NCBI GenBank assembly: GCA_947384055.1
Contig: CANDFO010000003.1
Coordinates: forward strand, 11,754-75,753
Length of the DNA stretch: 64,000 bases
Reading direction: 5' to 3'
DNA from: an uncultured Flavonifractor sp.
GTDB taxonomy: Bacteria; Bacillota; Clostridia; Oscillospirales; Oscillospiraceae
Every line of letters starts with the position of its first letter. Positions within the stretch are counted from its first letter, which is position 1. The notes below the pieces were generated by a model, which had not been told where the DNA came from, ran no database searches, and was given only the letters and a program-made list of their open reading frames with translations. This document shows, one piece after another, positions 8,701 through 16,829 of the stretch. A program made the translations under genes and the position numbers.

Positions 8701-9504
8701 GGCAGCCTTTTCCCCGCCGTAGACCTCCTCCCGGGCGGATAAGTACCGCTGATAGGCCCCATACACGGCGGGGTCCTCCACCCGGATGTCCTCCAGATGG
8801 GTGGAAAAGGTGGTGTGGCGGCAGTGGTCGGACCAGTAGGTGTCCACCACCCGCACCTCCGTAAGGGTGGGATCCCGCTGCTCCTGGTCCCGGAAATAGG
8901 CCTGCAAAAACTCCAGGTCCCCCAGGTCCATGGCCAGGCCGTACTGCTCCAGCAGAGCCTCCAGCGCCGCCCGGTCCAGGGCGCGAAAGCCCTCCAGCAC
9001 AGGCACCCGCTCCGGGGCGGCGTACTGCTGCCGCAGTGTCTCCGGCTTGTCCAGCGCGGCTTCCCGGCACTCTACGGGGTTGATCAAATAATGCCGGGCT
9101 TTCTCCACCCCGGCTGGGGTAAGATTCCCCTCCAACACATATACCGAGGCGCAGCGCACCGTGGGGCGCTCCCCGCCGGTCATCATCTGGATACACTGGG
9201 CGCAGGAATCCGCCCGCTGGTCGTATTGACCGGGCAGAGCCTCCACCGCCAGCAGGGTGTGCGCTCCCGCCGGAGCGGGCATGACCTCGTCCCAGATGTC
9301 GTCCACCTGGGGCTCAGACAGGACGGTGGTCCGGGCGGACTCGTAGACCTGACGGTCCACCCCCTCCACATCATAGCGGGCCAAAATCCGCACCCCGGCA
9401 AGGCCGCTCAGCCCCAGGGGACCCCTCAGCTCCCCCAGGAGTCCCGCCGCTTCCACGGCAAAACCGGGGCGCTTTTCTACAAAACAGCGAAAGACACTTC
9501 CCAT
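5797..9504 (-). CDS. purL: Phosphoribosylformylglycinamidine synthase, single-chain
   Basis: This enzyme makes FGAM from FGAR, glutamine and ATP in purine synthesis. The start at 9504 (MGSVFRCFVEKRPGF) has GGGGGAG seven bases upstream; an upstream in-frame extension to 9612 lacks a site and runs through hairpins. At 1235 residues it is the long form, with synthase domains fused to a C-terminal class I glutamine amidotransferase. In that domain VFPGTNCEYDTA, ILPGGFSGGDE, the nucleophile-bearing GICNGFQ and HGEGRF are visible. The synthase part has VRVVDTYWSDHCRHTTFSTH and FKNETHNHPTEIEPFGGAAT. The form resembles the Clostridium/Bacteroides-type PurL subgroup. No other pur gene adjoins it; the upstream neighbour is a binding lipoprotein beyond a hairpin cluster. 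Confidence 0.96.
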   Translation of the reverse strand: MGSVFRCFVEKRPGFAVEAAGLLGELRGPLGLSGLAGVRILARYDVEGVDRQVYESARTTVLSEPQVDDIWDEVMPAPAGAHTLLAVEALPGQYDQRADSCAQCIQMMTGGERPTVRCASVYVLEGNLTPAGVEKARHYLINPVECREAALDKPETLRQQYAAPERVPVLEGFRALDRAALEALLEQYGLAMDLGDLEFLQAYFRDQEQRDPTLTEVRVVDTYWSDHCRHTTFSTHLEDIRVEDPAVYGAYQRYLSAREEVYGGEKAAGRPQTLMDIATIGAKVLKKRGQLPELDESEEINACSIHVPAVVDGEEQDWLLMFKNETHNHPTEIEPFGGAATCIGGCIRDPLSGRAYVHQAMRITGCGDPRTPLDRTLEGKLPQRKIAQTAAAGYSSYGNQIGLATGHVAELYHDGYVAKHLECGAVAAAAPAEHVRRERPAPGDVVILLGGRTGRDGIGGATGSSKSHNLTSLDTMASEVQKGNAPEERKLQRLFRNGDVTRLIKRCNDFGAGGVSVAIGELADGLEINLDAVRKKYDGLDGTELAISESQERMAVVVDPRDEEALVAAAERENLEAYRVAVVTEAPRMVMRWKGQTIADLSRAFLNTNGAVKHAGVSVPAGEQTAGMPRHSLDLRKTASSLSCASRRGLVERFDSSIGAGSVLMPYGGTYQATPAQAMAALLPVLPGQETEQASVMAWGCDPEALSADPYPGAYDAVTVSIAKLVAAGADYRKAYLTLQEFFEKLRDEPERWGRPFSALLGAMDAQLDYGCAAIGGKDSMSGSFLDRDVPPTLISFAIAPVQAGEVLSPEFKEAGHPVYLFPENGAEDRKKVWSEFLRLARAGKIAAAYAVEHSLAEAVMNMSFGNRIGFRALDKGGPAWHRARPGAIVAELTEELDNCHPEGLWARIGRTTAEADIVLGEDAASIRELLALSEGVLEDIYPTRTQAVGAVEPISWPECSPAVCRHPSAHPRAVIPVFPGTNCEYDTARACIRAGIDPEIVVVRNLTAAALEESALALEAAIRNAQMVILPGGFSGGDEPDGSAKFICSFFRSPRLTDAVHRLLNRQDGLMLGICNGFQALVKLGLVPFGEIRPMDADCPTLTYNEIGRHQSRYVTTRVASVRSPWMLRSQVGDLHTIPVSHGEGRFVAPGPVIAGLIANGQVATQYVDPDGVPSMDIAVNPNGSAACIEGIFSPDGRVFGKMGHSERRGRWVGVNVPGEHNQPLFESGAAYFR

Positions 9505-9534
9505 GGACAAACTCCCCCTATCGGTTTTGGAGAC

Positions 9535-9760
9535 GCGGCCTCCGCCCGCAGGCGTGCGGATGGAGGCCGCTTTGTCGGTTCTCTTATAGTCAAAGCGGTT
9601 CAAAAGGAGCAAATCGCTCCTTTTGAACCCTGCGGCGAAAATCGCCGCAGGGACCGTTCATGCGGCCCTGCTTTGGACTTCATAGACACCGCTGGCGTGC
9701 ATTGCACGCTCCAGTGGGCCATTAGCCCACTGAAGGAAAAAGCGCATGTTGCGCTTTTTC
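9535..9760. repeat. Cluster of six consecutive hairpins upstream of purL
   Basis: Six inverted repeats fill the gap between the binding-lipoprotein stop and purL: 9535-9570 (arms GCGGCCTCC), 9598-9628 (GTTCAAAAGGAGC, 13 pairs), 9629-9651 (CCTGCGGCGA, 10 pairs), 9695-9709 (GCGTGC), 9712-9732 (CAGTGGGC) and 9736-9760 (GAAAAAGCGCA, 11 pairs). All arms are exact. The last overlaps the stop codon of the upstream gene and ends in a T-run on the minus strand, so it can terminate that transcript. The rest could be an RNA leader, an attenuator or a palindromic genomic repeat. Confidence 0.8.
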
Positions 9761-11315
9761 AACTGCGGCGGCTATATCGCGCGATATTCCACTGGGCAAA
9801 ATTGTCAAAGATATTTTGCTGGGTGGGCGTCAGGCCGGAAATCTGCTTCCATTGGATAAGCACCGACCAGTTTTTAAAGCAGAGCACCACAAACGGAGGG
9901 TCCTCCGCCAGACGGCGGTAGAGATTTTTGGCGGCCAGGGTGCGGGCCTGGCCGGAGGCCGCCCGAAAGCTATCCAGCGCCTCCTGCACCTGAGGCGCGG
10001 CATAGCCGCCGTAGTTCAGCACGCCGCCGGGGGCCATCAGCGCCGAGGGGTCAAAGTCCGCAGTCATACGCACCTCTCCCAAATAGAGGTCAAATTCCCC
10101 CCGGCTCAGGGCCTCCAGATAGCTCTCCCAAGGCAGGCGGCGGACCGTTACGGCCATCCCCAGATTTTTCAGCGTCTCCGCCATCTGCTCGGCCAGGGCA
10201 ACCCGCCCGGCGTTGTCGCCGGAGACCACCAGGGTCAGCTCCAGCCGCTCCTGCCCCTTCTGCCGCACACCGTCCTCCCCCTCGGGGAGCCAGCCGCCGG
10301 CAGACAGAATCTCTTCCGCCTCAGCCGGGGAGAAGGACATGGCCTGGGCCACATCATCGTGGTAGAGCACGCTGCCGGGAGCCGCGGGCAGAGCCGCAGG
10401 TACGGCGTGCCGGGCCAGCAGAACAGAAGTCATAACCTCTCGGTCCGCCGCCCGCTGAAGAGCACGGCGGACCGCGCTGTCCCGGCAGGGGCCCCGCTCC
10501 GTCTGGAATCCCACAAATACCATGGTGCTGGTGGGATAGTCGATGGTCTCATAGCTCCCGGAAAAGCCCAGGGCGCTGCTTCCGGTCAGGTCGGTGGACA
10601 CCAGGGCCACGGCGCGGGTATCGAAGGCCTGAATCAATTCATCCGCCGCCTGGACGCCGTACAGGGGAATGACCTCCCTGGGCAGTGTACCCGCCCGGTC
10701 CGGCCGGGCTCGGAGCCGGAGTCCCTCTTCCGTCTCCTCCAGCAGGTAGGGTCCTGTGCCCAAGGGCCGCTCCCCGCCGCCTTTGGAGATGGGGATGTCC
10801 AGCAGGGCGGGCAGATTGCCGTTGGGCGTCCGGAGGGTGATTGTCACACTTCCCTCTCCCGGCCGGACCGCCGTCACATCCGCCAGCCGGGAGGCGTAGA
10901 GGGGGCTGGTTCTGGCCTCCTCCAGCGCGGCGGCGGCGACGGCGGCGGTAAGGGGGCTCCCATCGGAAAAGGACACGTCCGGCTTCAGTACAAAAGTCCA
11001 GGCGCGGGCATCCTCCGAGACGGTATAACTCTGACAGAGCACCGGCCGCACCTGAAACTGCTGGTCCAGAGCAAAGAGTCCCTCATAGAGCAGGCCACCC
11101 AGGTTCAGATTGGTGCGGTTGTCCCCGGCGGCGGGGTGAAAGCTGCTGCCGGGGTAACTGGCCAGTGCAAACTCTACAGGCTCCGGCGCCGGGGACGCGC
11201 TGGGCGTGGGGGTGGGAAGCGGCGCGGGCGGCGGCGGAGTCTCTTCCCCGCAGGCCGCCAGCACAAGCAGGCAGGCGGCCAGCAGGACACACAGCCGCAG
11301 TCTGTACCGTCCCAC
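9759..11315 (-). CDS. Peptide/nickel-type ABC substrate-binding lipoprotein (SBP family 5)
   Basis: The 518-residue product begins with a lipoprotein signal (lipobox LAAC, Cys22) and a Pro/Thr/Ser linker. An OppA/DppA-like fold follows, with NLGGLLYEGLFALDQQFQVR near residue 70, a DGSPLTAA segment and the C-terminal GEFDLYLGEVRMTADFDPSA. It is likely to bind a peptide or small cation complex outside the cell. The GTG start at 11315 lies four bases after the pgeF stop with only a weak ribosome binding site, which suggests translational coupling. No permease or ATPase genes adjoin it, so it may be an orphan receptor or share a transporter encoded elsewhere. Confidence 0.82.
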   Translation of the reverse strand: MGRYRLRLCVLLAACLLVLAACGEETPPPPAPLPTPTPSASPAPEPVEFALASYPGSSFHPAAGDNRTNLNLGGLLYEGLFALDQQFQVRPVLCQSYTVSEDARAWTFVLKPDVSFSDGSPLTAAVAAAALEEARTSPLYASRLADVTAVRPGEGSVTITLRTPNGNLPALLDIPISKGGGERPLGTGPYLLEETEEGLRLRARPDRAGTLPREVIPLYGVQAADELIQAFDTRAVALVSTDLTGSSALGFSGSYETIDYPTSTMVFVGFQTERGPCRDSAVRRALQRAADREVMTSVLLARHAVPAALPAAPGSVLYHDDVAQAMSFSPAEAEEILSAGGWLPEGEDGVRQKGQERLELTLVVSGDNAGRVALAEQMAETLKNLGMAVTVRRLPWESYLEALSRGEFDLYLGEVRMTADFDPSALMAPGGVLNYGGYAAPQVQEALDSFRAASGQARTLAAKNLYRRLAEDPPFVVLCFKNWSVLIQWKQISGLTPTQQNIFDNFAQWNIARYSRRS

Positions 11316-11319
11316 GGCT

Positions 11320-12132
11320 TTACACCAGGGCGATCATCGCCGCCTGACTGCCCCGCTTCCCCTGCGTCACCCGGTGCGACCAGTACTTTTCCGGCATGCA
11401 GGCGGTGCAGTCGGGCGAGACGGCGATATGCTCTTCCAAAACGCCCGCCGCCTCCAGCCGTTTGGCGTTGAGTCCCTTTAAGTCCAGGCGGAATTTCCCG
11501 GTGGGGAGCACCTCGATAAATTGCAGGGCAGAGGCGCCCAAGGCCTCCGTCATGGCGTTAGGGACATCCTCGTGGGTCTCGAAGCAGCACTTGGAGATGC
11601 CCGGCCCGATGGCCGCCAGAATGTCCTCCCGACGGCAGCCAAAACAGTCGTTCATCCGCTCCACCGTCCGGGTGACGATGCCCAGGGAGGTGCCCCGCCA
11701 GCCCGCGTGGACCGCCCCCACTGCCCGACGGACCGGGTCGTAGAGAAGAATGGGCAGGCAGTCGGCGGAGAAAACCGTCAGCGCCAGACCGGGGACGTCG
11801 GTGATGAGGGCGTCGGCCTCATAGTCCACCGGCCTGTTCAGACCTTTTCCGGTGTCCGCCGTGGTGACGACCCGCACACCGCAGCCGTGAACCTGGCAGG
11901 AAAAGACAAGCTTGTCCGGGTCGGTCCCGACGGCGGCACAGAAACGGCGGTAATTTTCCCGCACATGCTCCGGCGCGTCCCCGCGGCTGGTCCCCAGGTT
12001 CAACGAGGCGTAAATTCCCTCCGATACGCCGCCCAGCCGGGTGGAGAATCCGTGGGCTGCGCCTCCGTCTGACTGAATTCCGTCCGCGGTCAGGTATACG
12101 AGGCCGTTTACGTTTTGTTCCGTAATGTTCAT
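11320..12132 (-). CDS. pgeF: YfiH/PgeF-family (laccase-domain) purine nucleoside or peptidoglycan-editing enzyme
   Basis: The 270-residue product (start MNITEQNVNGLVYLTADGIQ, AAGGAG seven bases upstream) is a DUF152/multicopper polyphenol oxidase-like protein. The family metal-site blocks are visible: HGFSTRLGGVSEG, a CQVHGCGV segment, ADALITDVPGLAL, ADCLPILLYDP and VHAGWRGTSLGIV. Family members are reported as purine nucleoside-acting enzymes (LACC1/YlmD) and as an editing factor against mis-incorporated peptidoglycan residues (E. coli YfiH). Which role holds here is not visible. In many Firmicutes a homologue (ylmD) sits beside ylmE/yggS; here it instead follows secA by 64 bases and may be co-transcribed with it. 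Confidence 0.9.
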   Translation of the reverse strand: MNITEQNVNGLVYLTADGIQSDGGAAHGFSTRLGGVSEGIYASLNLGTSRGDAPEHVRENYRRFCAAVGTDPDKLVFSCQVHGCGVRVVTTADTGKGLNRPVDYEADALITDVPGLALTVFSADCLPILLYDPVRRAVGAVHAGWRGTSLGIVTRTVERMNDCFGCRREDILAAIGPGISKCCFETHEDVPNAMTEALGASALQFIEVLPTGKFRLDLKGLNAKRLEAAGVLEEHIAVSPDCTACMPEKYWSHRVTQGKRGSQAAMIALV

Positions 12133-12196
12133 AGAAGAACTCCTTCTGATGGGGTGGAAACAGGATTGACGCCGCTGGAACCACAAAAATACAGTG

Positions 12197-14944
12197 TCAA
12201 TCCGTCTCGTGGAGGCCACAGCATTTTTTATACTTCTTGCCGCTTCCGCAGGGACAGGGGTCGTTGCGCCCCGGCTTTTTGGCCTTTTTCACAGGCTGCT
12301 TTTTGACGGTCTGGTCCCCGCCGGCGCTCTCGCCGGTGACTTTTGCCACCCGCTCCCGCTTGACGCTGGAGCCGGTCTGGATACGGGCCAGATATACTCT
12401 GCGGAGGGTCTCCTCCTGGATGGCGGCGATCATCTGCTCGAACATCTCATAGCCTTCGCGCTTGTACTCCACTACCGGGTCGCTCTGGCCGTAGGCCCGC
12501 AGACCGATGCCCTGGCGCAGCTCGGTCATATTGTCCAGGTGGTCCATCCAGTACTCGTCCACCACCCGGAGCATCATCACCCGCTCCAGCTCCCGCATCA
12601 GGGGCTCCCCCAAGGCCTTTTCCTTCTGGGCGTAGAGCTCCGCCGCCCGGCCGTGGAGCAGGTTAATCAGCCCCTCCGCGTCGTACTGTTCCAGCTCCCG
12701 GTCACTGAATTTAAACTCATCCGGCCGCAGAAACACCCCCCGGAACTGGGCGCAGGTCTCCCGCCAGCCCTCGGCATCCATGTGCTTGAGCTCCCCCATA
12801 TGGGCCTGGACCTCATTAGAGATAACGGTGGTGAGCATGTTCTGTACCGACTCCTGGAGGTTTTCGCCGTCCAGCACCTTCCGGCGCTGCTCATAAATCA
12901 CCTTTCGCTGGGTGTTCATCACATCGTCGTACTCCAGCACCGTTTTACGGGTCTGAAAGTTCCGGGATTCCACCTGTTTTTGGGCGTTTTCGATGGCTCC
13001 GGAGAGAATCTTGGCGTCAATGGGGGTGTCCTCGTCCACGCCCATGCGCTCCATCATGCCCATCACCCGCTCGGAGCCGAACAGCCGCATGATATCGTCC
13101 TCCAGGGACAGGAAGAAGCGGCTCTCGCCGGGGTCCCCCTGGCGGCCGGCCCGGCCGCGGAGCTGATTGTCAATGCGGCGGGATTCGTGCCGCTCCGTGC
13201 CCAGAATAAACAGCCCCCCGGCCTCCCGGACCCGGTCGGCCTCCGCTTTGATCTCGTCCTTGTACCTGGCCTCCGCCTCGGCATACCGCCGCCGGGCGTC
13301 CAGGATCTCCTGATTGCCGGTCTCCGCGAAGCCGGTGGCCTCGGCAATCAGCTCGTCGCTGAGACCGGCCTTGCGCAGGTCCGCCTTGGCCAGGAACTCC
13401 GCGTTGCCCCCCAGCATGATATCAGTGCCGCGGCCCGCCATGTTGGTGGCCACCGTCACCGCTCCGAACTTGCCCGCCTGGGCCACAATTTCCGCCTCTT
13501 TCTCGTGGAACTTGGCGTTCAGAACATTGTGCTTGATGCCCTTGCGCCTGAGCATGGCGGAGAGCTGCTCCGACTTCTCAATGGAGATGGTGCCCACCAG
13601 CACGGGCTGCCCCTTTTCGTGGCAGGCCGCAATCTGCTCCACAATGGCCCGGAGCTTGCCCGCCTCATTTTTATAGACCACGTCCGGGTTGTCCTTCCGG
13701 GCCAGGGGCTTGTTGGTGGGAATCTCCACAATGTCCAGGGCGTAGATAGTGCCAAACTCCTCCTCCTCGGTCATGGCGGTGCCCGTCATGCCGGAGAGCT
13801 TATTGTACAGGCGGAAGTAGTTCTGGAAGGTGATGGTGGCCAGAGTTTTGGATTCCCGGGCCACCTCCACCCGCTCCTTGGCCTCAATCGCCTGGTGAAG
13901 GCCCTCGGAGTACCTGCGTCCATACATCAGGCGTCCGGTAAACTCGTCTACGATGATAACCTCTCCATCCTTGACCACGTAGTCGATGTCCCGTTTCATC
14001 AGGCCCCGGGCGCGGATGGCCTGGTTGATGTGGTGGGAGAGGGTGGTATTCTCCGGGTCGGCCAGGTTTTCCAGCTGGAACTGCTGCTCCGCCTTGGCCA
14101 CACCCCGGGCGGTAAGGGTGACGGTGCGGGCTTTTTCGTCCACAATATAGTCGGCGTCCAGGTTGGGGTCCTCCTCCTCCTTGGCGTCCACGCTGGTGAC
14201 GCGCTGACCCTTCAGCCGGGAGACAAAGGAGTCCACAATGGTATAGAGCTGGGTGGACTTGTCTCCCTGGCCGGAGATGATGAGGGGGGTGCGGGCCTCG
14301 TCAATGAGGATGGAGTCCACCTCGTCCACAATGGCGAAGGCATGGCCCCGCTGGACCATCTCGCTGGCATAGATGGCCATGTTGTCCCGCAGGTAGTCAA
14401 AGCCGAACTCGTTGTTGGTGCCATAGGTGATATCGGCGTCGTAGGAGGCCTTGCGCTCCCTGGGGTTCACGTCATGGATCACCAGCCCCACGGTGAGGCC
14501 CATAAAGCGGTAGACCTTGCCCATCCACTCGCTGTCGCGCTTGGCCAGGTAATCGTTGACGGTGACGATGTGGACGCCCTCCCCCGCCAGAGCGTTCAGA
14601 TAGGCGGGCAGGGTGGCCACCAGCGTTTTGCCCTCGCCGGTTTTCATCTCGGCGATGCGCCCCTGGTGGAGGATAATGCCGCCGATGAGCTGCACCCGGT
14701 AGGGCTTCATCCCCAGCACCCGCCAGGCCGCCTCCCGGCAGGCGGCAAAGGCCTCCGGCAGAAGGTCGTCCAGGGTCTCGCCGTTTTTCAGGCGCTCTTT
14801 AAATTCCGGCGTCTTGGCCTGGAGCTGCTGGTCGGTCAGGGCGGAGTACTCCCCCTCCAGTGCTTCAATCCTGTCCGCAATAGGCTTGACCGACCGCAGC
14901 TCCTTCTCCGAGGTGGTGCCGAATAGCTTTTTCAAAAGTCCCAT
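12197..14944 (-). CDS. secA: Protein translocase ATPase SecA
   Basis: SecA is the motor that drives unfolded preproteins through SecYEG. The 915-residue protein shows the N-terminal DEAD motor (Walker A in KTGEGKTLVATLP, DEVDSILIDEARTPLIISG) and the preprotein cross-linking domain. The second motor domain carries VATNMAGRGTDIMLGG and QLRGRAGRQGDPGESRFFLS. The C-terminal zinc SEC-C motif is DPCPCGSGKKYKKCCG. Length and domains are normal. The ATG at 14944 follows AAAGGTG. It heads a minus-strand series with pgeF, the binding lipoprotein and purL. Confidence 0.97.
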   Translation of the reverse strand: MGLLKKLFGTTSEKELRSVKPIADRIEALEGEYSALTDQQLQAKTPEFKERLKNGETLDDLLPEAFAACREAAWRVLGMKPYRVQLIGGIILHQGRIAEMKTGEGKTLVATLPAYLNALAGEGVHIVTVNDYLAKRDSEWMGKVYRFMGLTVGLVIHDVNPRERKASYDADITYGTNNEFGFDYLRDNMAIYASEMVQRGHAFAIVDEVDSILIDEARTPLIISGQGDKSTQLYTIVDSFVSRLKGQRVTSVDAKEEEDPNLDADYIVDEKARTVTLTARGVAKAEQQFQLENLADPENTTLSHHINQAIRARGLMKRDIDYVVKDGEVIIVDEFTGRLMYGRRYSEGLHQAIEAKERVEVARESKTLATITFQNYFRLYNKLSGMTGTAMTEEEEFGTIYALDIVEIPTNKPLARKDNPDVVYKNEAGKLRAIVEQIAACHEKGQPVLVGTISIEKSEQLSAMLRRKGIKHNVLNAKFHEKEAEIVAQAGKFGAVTVATNMAGRGTDIMLGGNAEFLAKADLRKAGLSDELIAEATGFAETGNQEILDARRRYAEAEARYKDEIKAEADRVREAGGLFILGTERHESRRIDNQLRGRAGRQGDPGESRFFLSLEDDIMRLFGSERVMGMMERMGVDEDTPIDAKILSGAIENAQKQVESRNFQTRKTVLEYDDVMNTQRKVIYEQRRKVLDGENLQESVQNMLTTVISNEVQAHMGELKHMDAEGWRETCAQFRGVFLRPDEFKFSDRELEQYDAEGLINLLHGRAAELYAQKEKALGEPLMRELERVMMLRVVDEYWMDHLDNMTELRQGIGLRAYGQSDPVVEYKREGYEMFEQMIAAIQEETLRRVYLARIQTGSSVKRERVAKVTGESAGGDQTVKKQPVKKAKKPGRNDPCPCGSGKKYKKCCGLHETD

Positions 14945-15016
14945 GGCTGTTCACCTTTCCCATGTCAGGGCCCGGCCGGGGCCGGACTGCCTGATGCTAA
15001 ACTGATTCAGCTTACA

Positions 15017-15045
15017 AGTATAGCATACTTCCCCACAATAAAAAA
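15017..15045 (-). promoter_or_regulatory. Candidate secA promoter (extended -10)
   Basis: On the minus strand TGC-TATACT (-10 at 15022-15017) is an extended -10. The -35 region 17 bases upstream is only a T-run, so the call rests on the -10. Confidence 0.3.
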
Positions 15046-15160
15046 GGGGAAATTGTGAACAAGGCCCTATATGGCTCTATCTCTCAGCCGGGACCACGGT
15101 CCGGGCGGGAATTTTCCCGCCGGAGAGCGCTCCCGGCTATGGCGGCGGGCATACCGCTCC

Positions 15161-16582
15161 TCAGCCCCCTGCCGGCTCTCCGGTAAGGGACCATTTGTTG
15201 GCCCCGGTGATAACAATGTCCAGAAAGCGGCCTGCCAGCTCCTCTCCCCCCTGGAGGCGCACCAGGCGGTTGCCCGGCGTCCGGGCGGTAAGTCCCTTCT
15301 CGTCCGCCCCATCCACCAGGCACCGCAGGGTTTTCCCAATATACGCGGCGTGCTTCTCCTCAGAAATTTTGTCCTGCACGGCTACCAGCCGCTGAAAATG
15401 GGCGGCCTTCTCCTCCCGGGGCATCGGGTCGGGCATGGAGGCGGCGGGAGTTCCCTTTCGGGGGGAAAAAATAAAGGTAAACAGAGCGTCAAAGCGCACC
15501 TCTTCGATTAAGCTCAGTGTCTCTTCAAATTCCCCGGCGGTCTCCCCGGGGAAACCCACAATCACGTCGGAGGTCAGCACGATATCAGGGATCAGCGCCC
15601 GCAGCGCCGCCACCTTTTCCAGATAGCCCTCCCTGGTGTAGCGGCGGTTCATAGCCTCCAGCACCCGGGTGCTCCCGGACTGGAAGGGCAGGTGGAAGTG
15701 CGGGGCGGCCTTTTCGCACTCCGCCATGGCCTTAAAGAGCTCCTGGGACGCGTCCTTGGGGTGACTGGTCATAAACCGCAGCAGAAATTCCCCGGGAATC
15801 TCGTTGGCCGCCCGGAGCAGGCCAGCGAAATCCATGCCACCCGCCAAATCTGCTCCGTAGGAGTTGACGTTCTGTCCCAGCAGAGTGATGTCCCGGCAGC
15901 CCGCCTGGACCAGCTCCCGGATTTCGGCCAAAATATCCTCCGGCGCGCGGCTCCGCTCCCGGCCCCGGACATAGGGGACGATGCAGTAGGAGCAGAAATT
16001 ATTACACCCGTACATAACCGGCACCCAGGCCTTTACCCCCTCCTGACGCACCACGGGGATGCCCTCGGCGATGGCGCCGGCGCTGAGGTCGGTGTCGAAA
16101 ATGCGCCCCCGCCGGGTGAGCAGACGGTGGAACAGCTCCGGAAAACGCCAGAGGGCCTGGGGCCCAAAGACCAGGTCCACCTGGCGGTAGGAACGCTTCA
16201 AGGTCTCCGCCGTGTGGGGCTCCTGGGCCATGCAGCCGCAGACGCAGATAAGCTGTCCCGGCTTCTCCCGCTTGGTGTGGACCAGCGCGCCCACCGCACC
16301 CAGCACCCGGTGCTCGGCGTGCTCCCGGATGGCGCAGGTGTTGAGAATAATCACGTCGGCCTCCGCCGGGCTTTGAGTAAACGCGTAACCCATTTCGGCC
16401 AAATACCCCCGCAGCCGCTCCGTATCGGCCTCATTCTGCTGGCAGCCGTAAGTCTGGGTGCAGGCCAGGGGAGGGCCGCCCGGACGGGCGCTGTGAAGCG
16501 CCCGGATTTCTGCGCAGAAGCGCAGCTGGCGGCAGATATCCTCCCGGCTGATCTTCTGTGTGCTCCTGTGTTCTTCAAGCAT
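15161..16582 (-). CDS. miaB: tRNA-2-methylthio-N6-dimethylallyladenosine synthase MiaB
   Basis: MiaB is a radical-SAM methylthiotransferase that modifies i6A37 in tRNAs reading U-starting codons. The start at 16582 (MLEEHRSTQKIS) has AGGAG eight bases upstream; the open frame further upstream has no signal. The 473-residue protein has the N-terminal cluster cysteines (TYGCQQNEAD, NTCAIREHA, CGCMAQEP), the radical-SAM motif CNNFCSYC and a C-terminal TRAM domain. Its substrate requires MiaA; miaA is not in this window, although the mutS-mutL-hfq block where it is often found is present. Confidence 0.95.
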   Translation of the reverse strand: MLEEHRSTQKISREDICRQLRFCAEIRALHSARPGGPPLACTQTYGCQQNEADTERLRGYLAEMGYAFTQSPAEADVIILNTCAIREHAEHRVLGAVGALVHTKREKPGQLICVCGCMAQEPHTAETLKRSYRQVDLVFGPQALWRFPELFHRLLTRRGRIFDTDLSAGAIAEGIPVVRQEGVKAWVPVMYGCNNFCSYCIVPYVRGRERSRAPEDILAEIRELVQAGCRDITLLGQNVNSYGADLAGGMDFAGLLRAANEIPGEFLLRFMTSHPKDASQELFKAMAECEKAAPHFHLPFQSGSTRVLEAMNRRYTREGYLEKVAALRALIPDIVLTSDVIVGFPGETAGEFEETLSLIEEVRFDALFTFIFSPRKGTPAASMPDPMPREEKAAHFQRLVAVQDKISEEKHAAYIGKTLRCLVDGADEKGLTARTPGNRLVRLQGGEELAGRFLDIVITGANKWSLTGEPAGG

Positions 16583-16780
16583 GCTATCTACTCCTGTTCT
16601 GGGCGCCTGTCCCGTGTCCCGGCATGTATAGAGCGGGGCGAAAACAGGCTTTGACATAGGGGCGGGGCAGGGCAACCTGCCCCGCACTGAAACGGCAAAA
16701 GCGCCGCGGAACCGGCGATTCCATGGCGTGATTATATCAGGTTTTTTTGAAAAGGACAACGGTGAGCACGCAGAAGGCGG

Positions 16781-16816
16781 AAAAAGCGGGCGCACCCTTT
16801 TTTAGGATGCGCCCGC
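16781..16816 (-). terminator. Terminator of htrA
   Basis: GCGGGCGCA (16786-16794) pairs exactly with TGCGCCCGC (16808-16816). On the minus strand it is followed by TTTTT and lies just after the htrA stop. Confidence 0.8.
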
Positions 16817-16829
16817 CCGGGCCCTCGGA

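Noticed and set aside
9505..9612. In-frame upstream extension of purL to an earlier start
   Set aside because: It has no ribosome binding site, runs through hairpins and adds an unconserved N-terminus. MGSVFRCF with GGGGGAG upstream is the better start.
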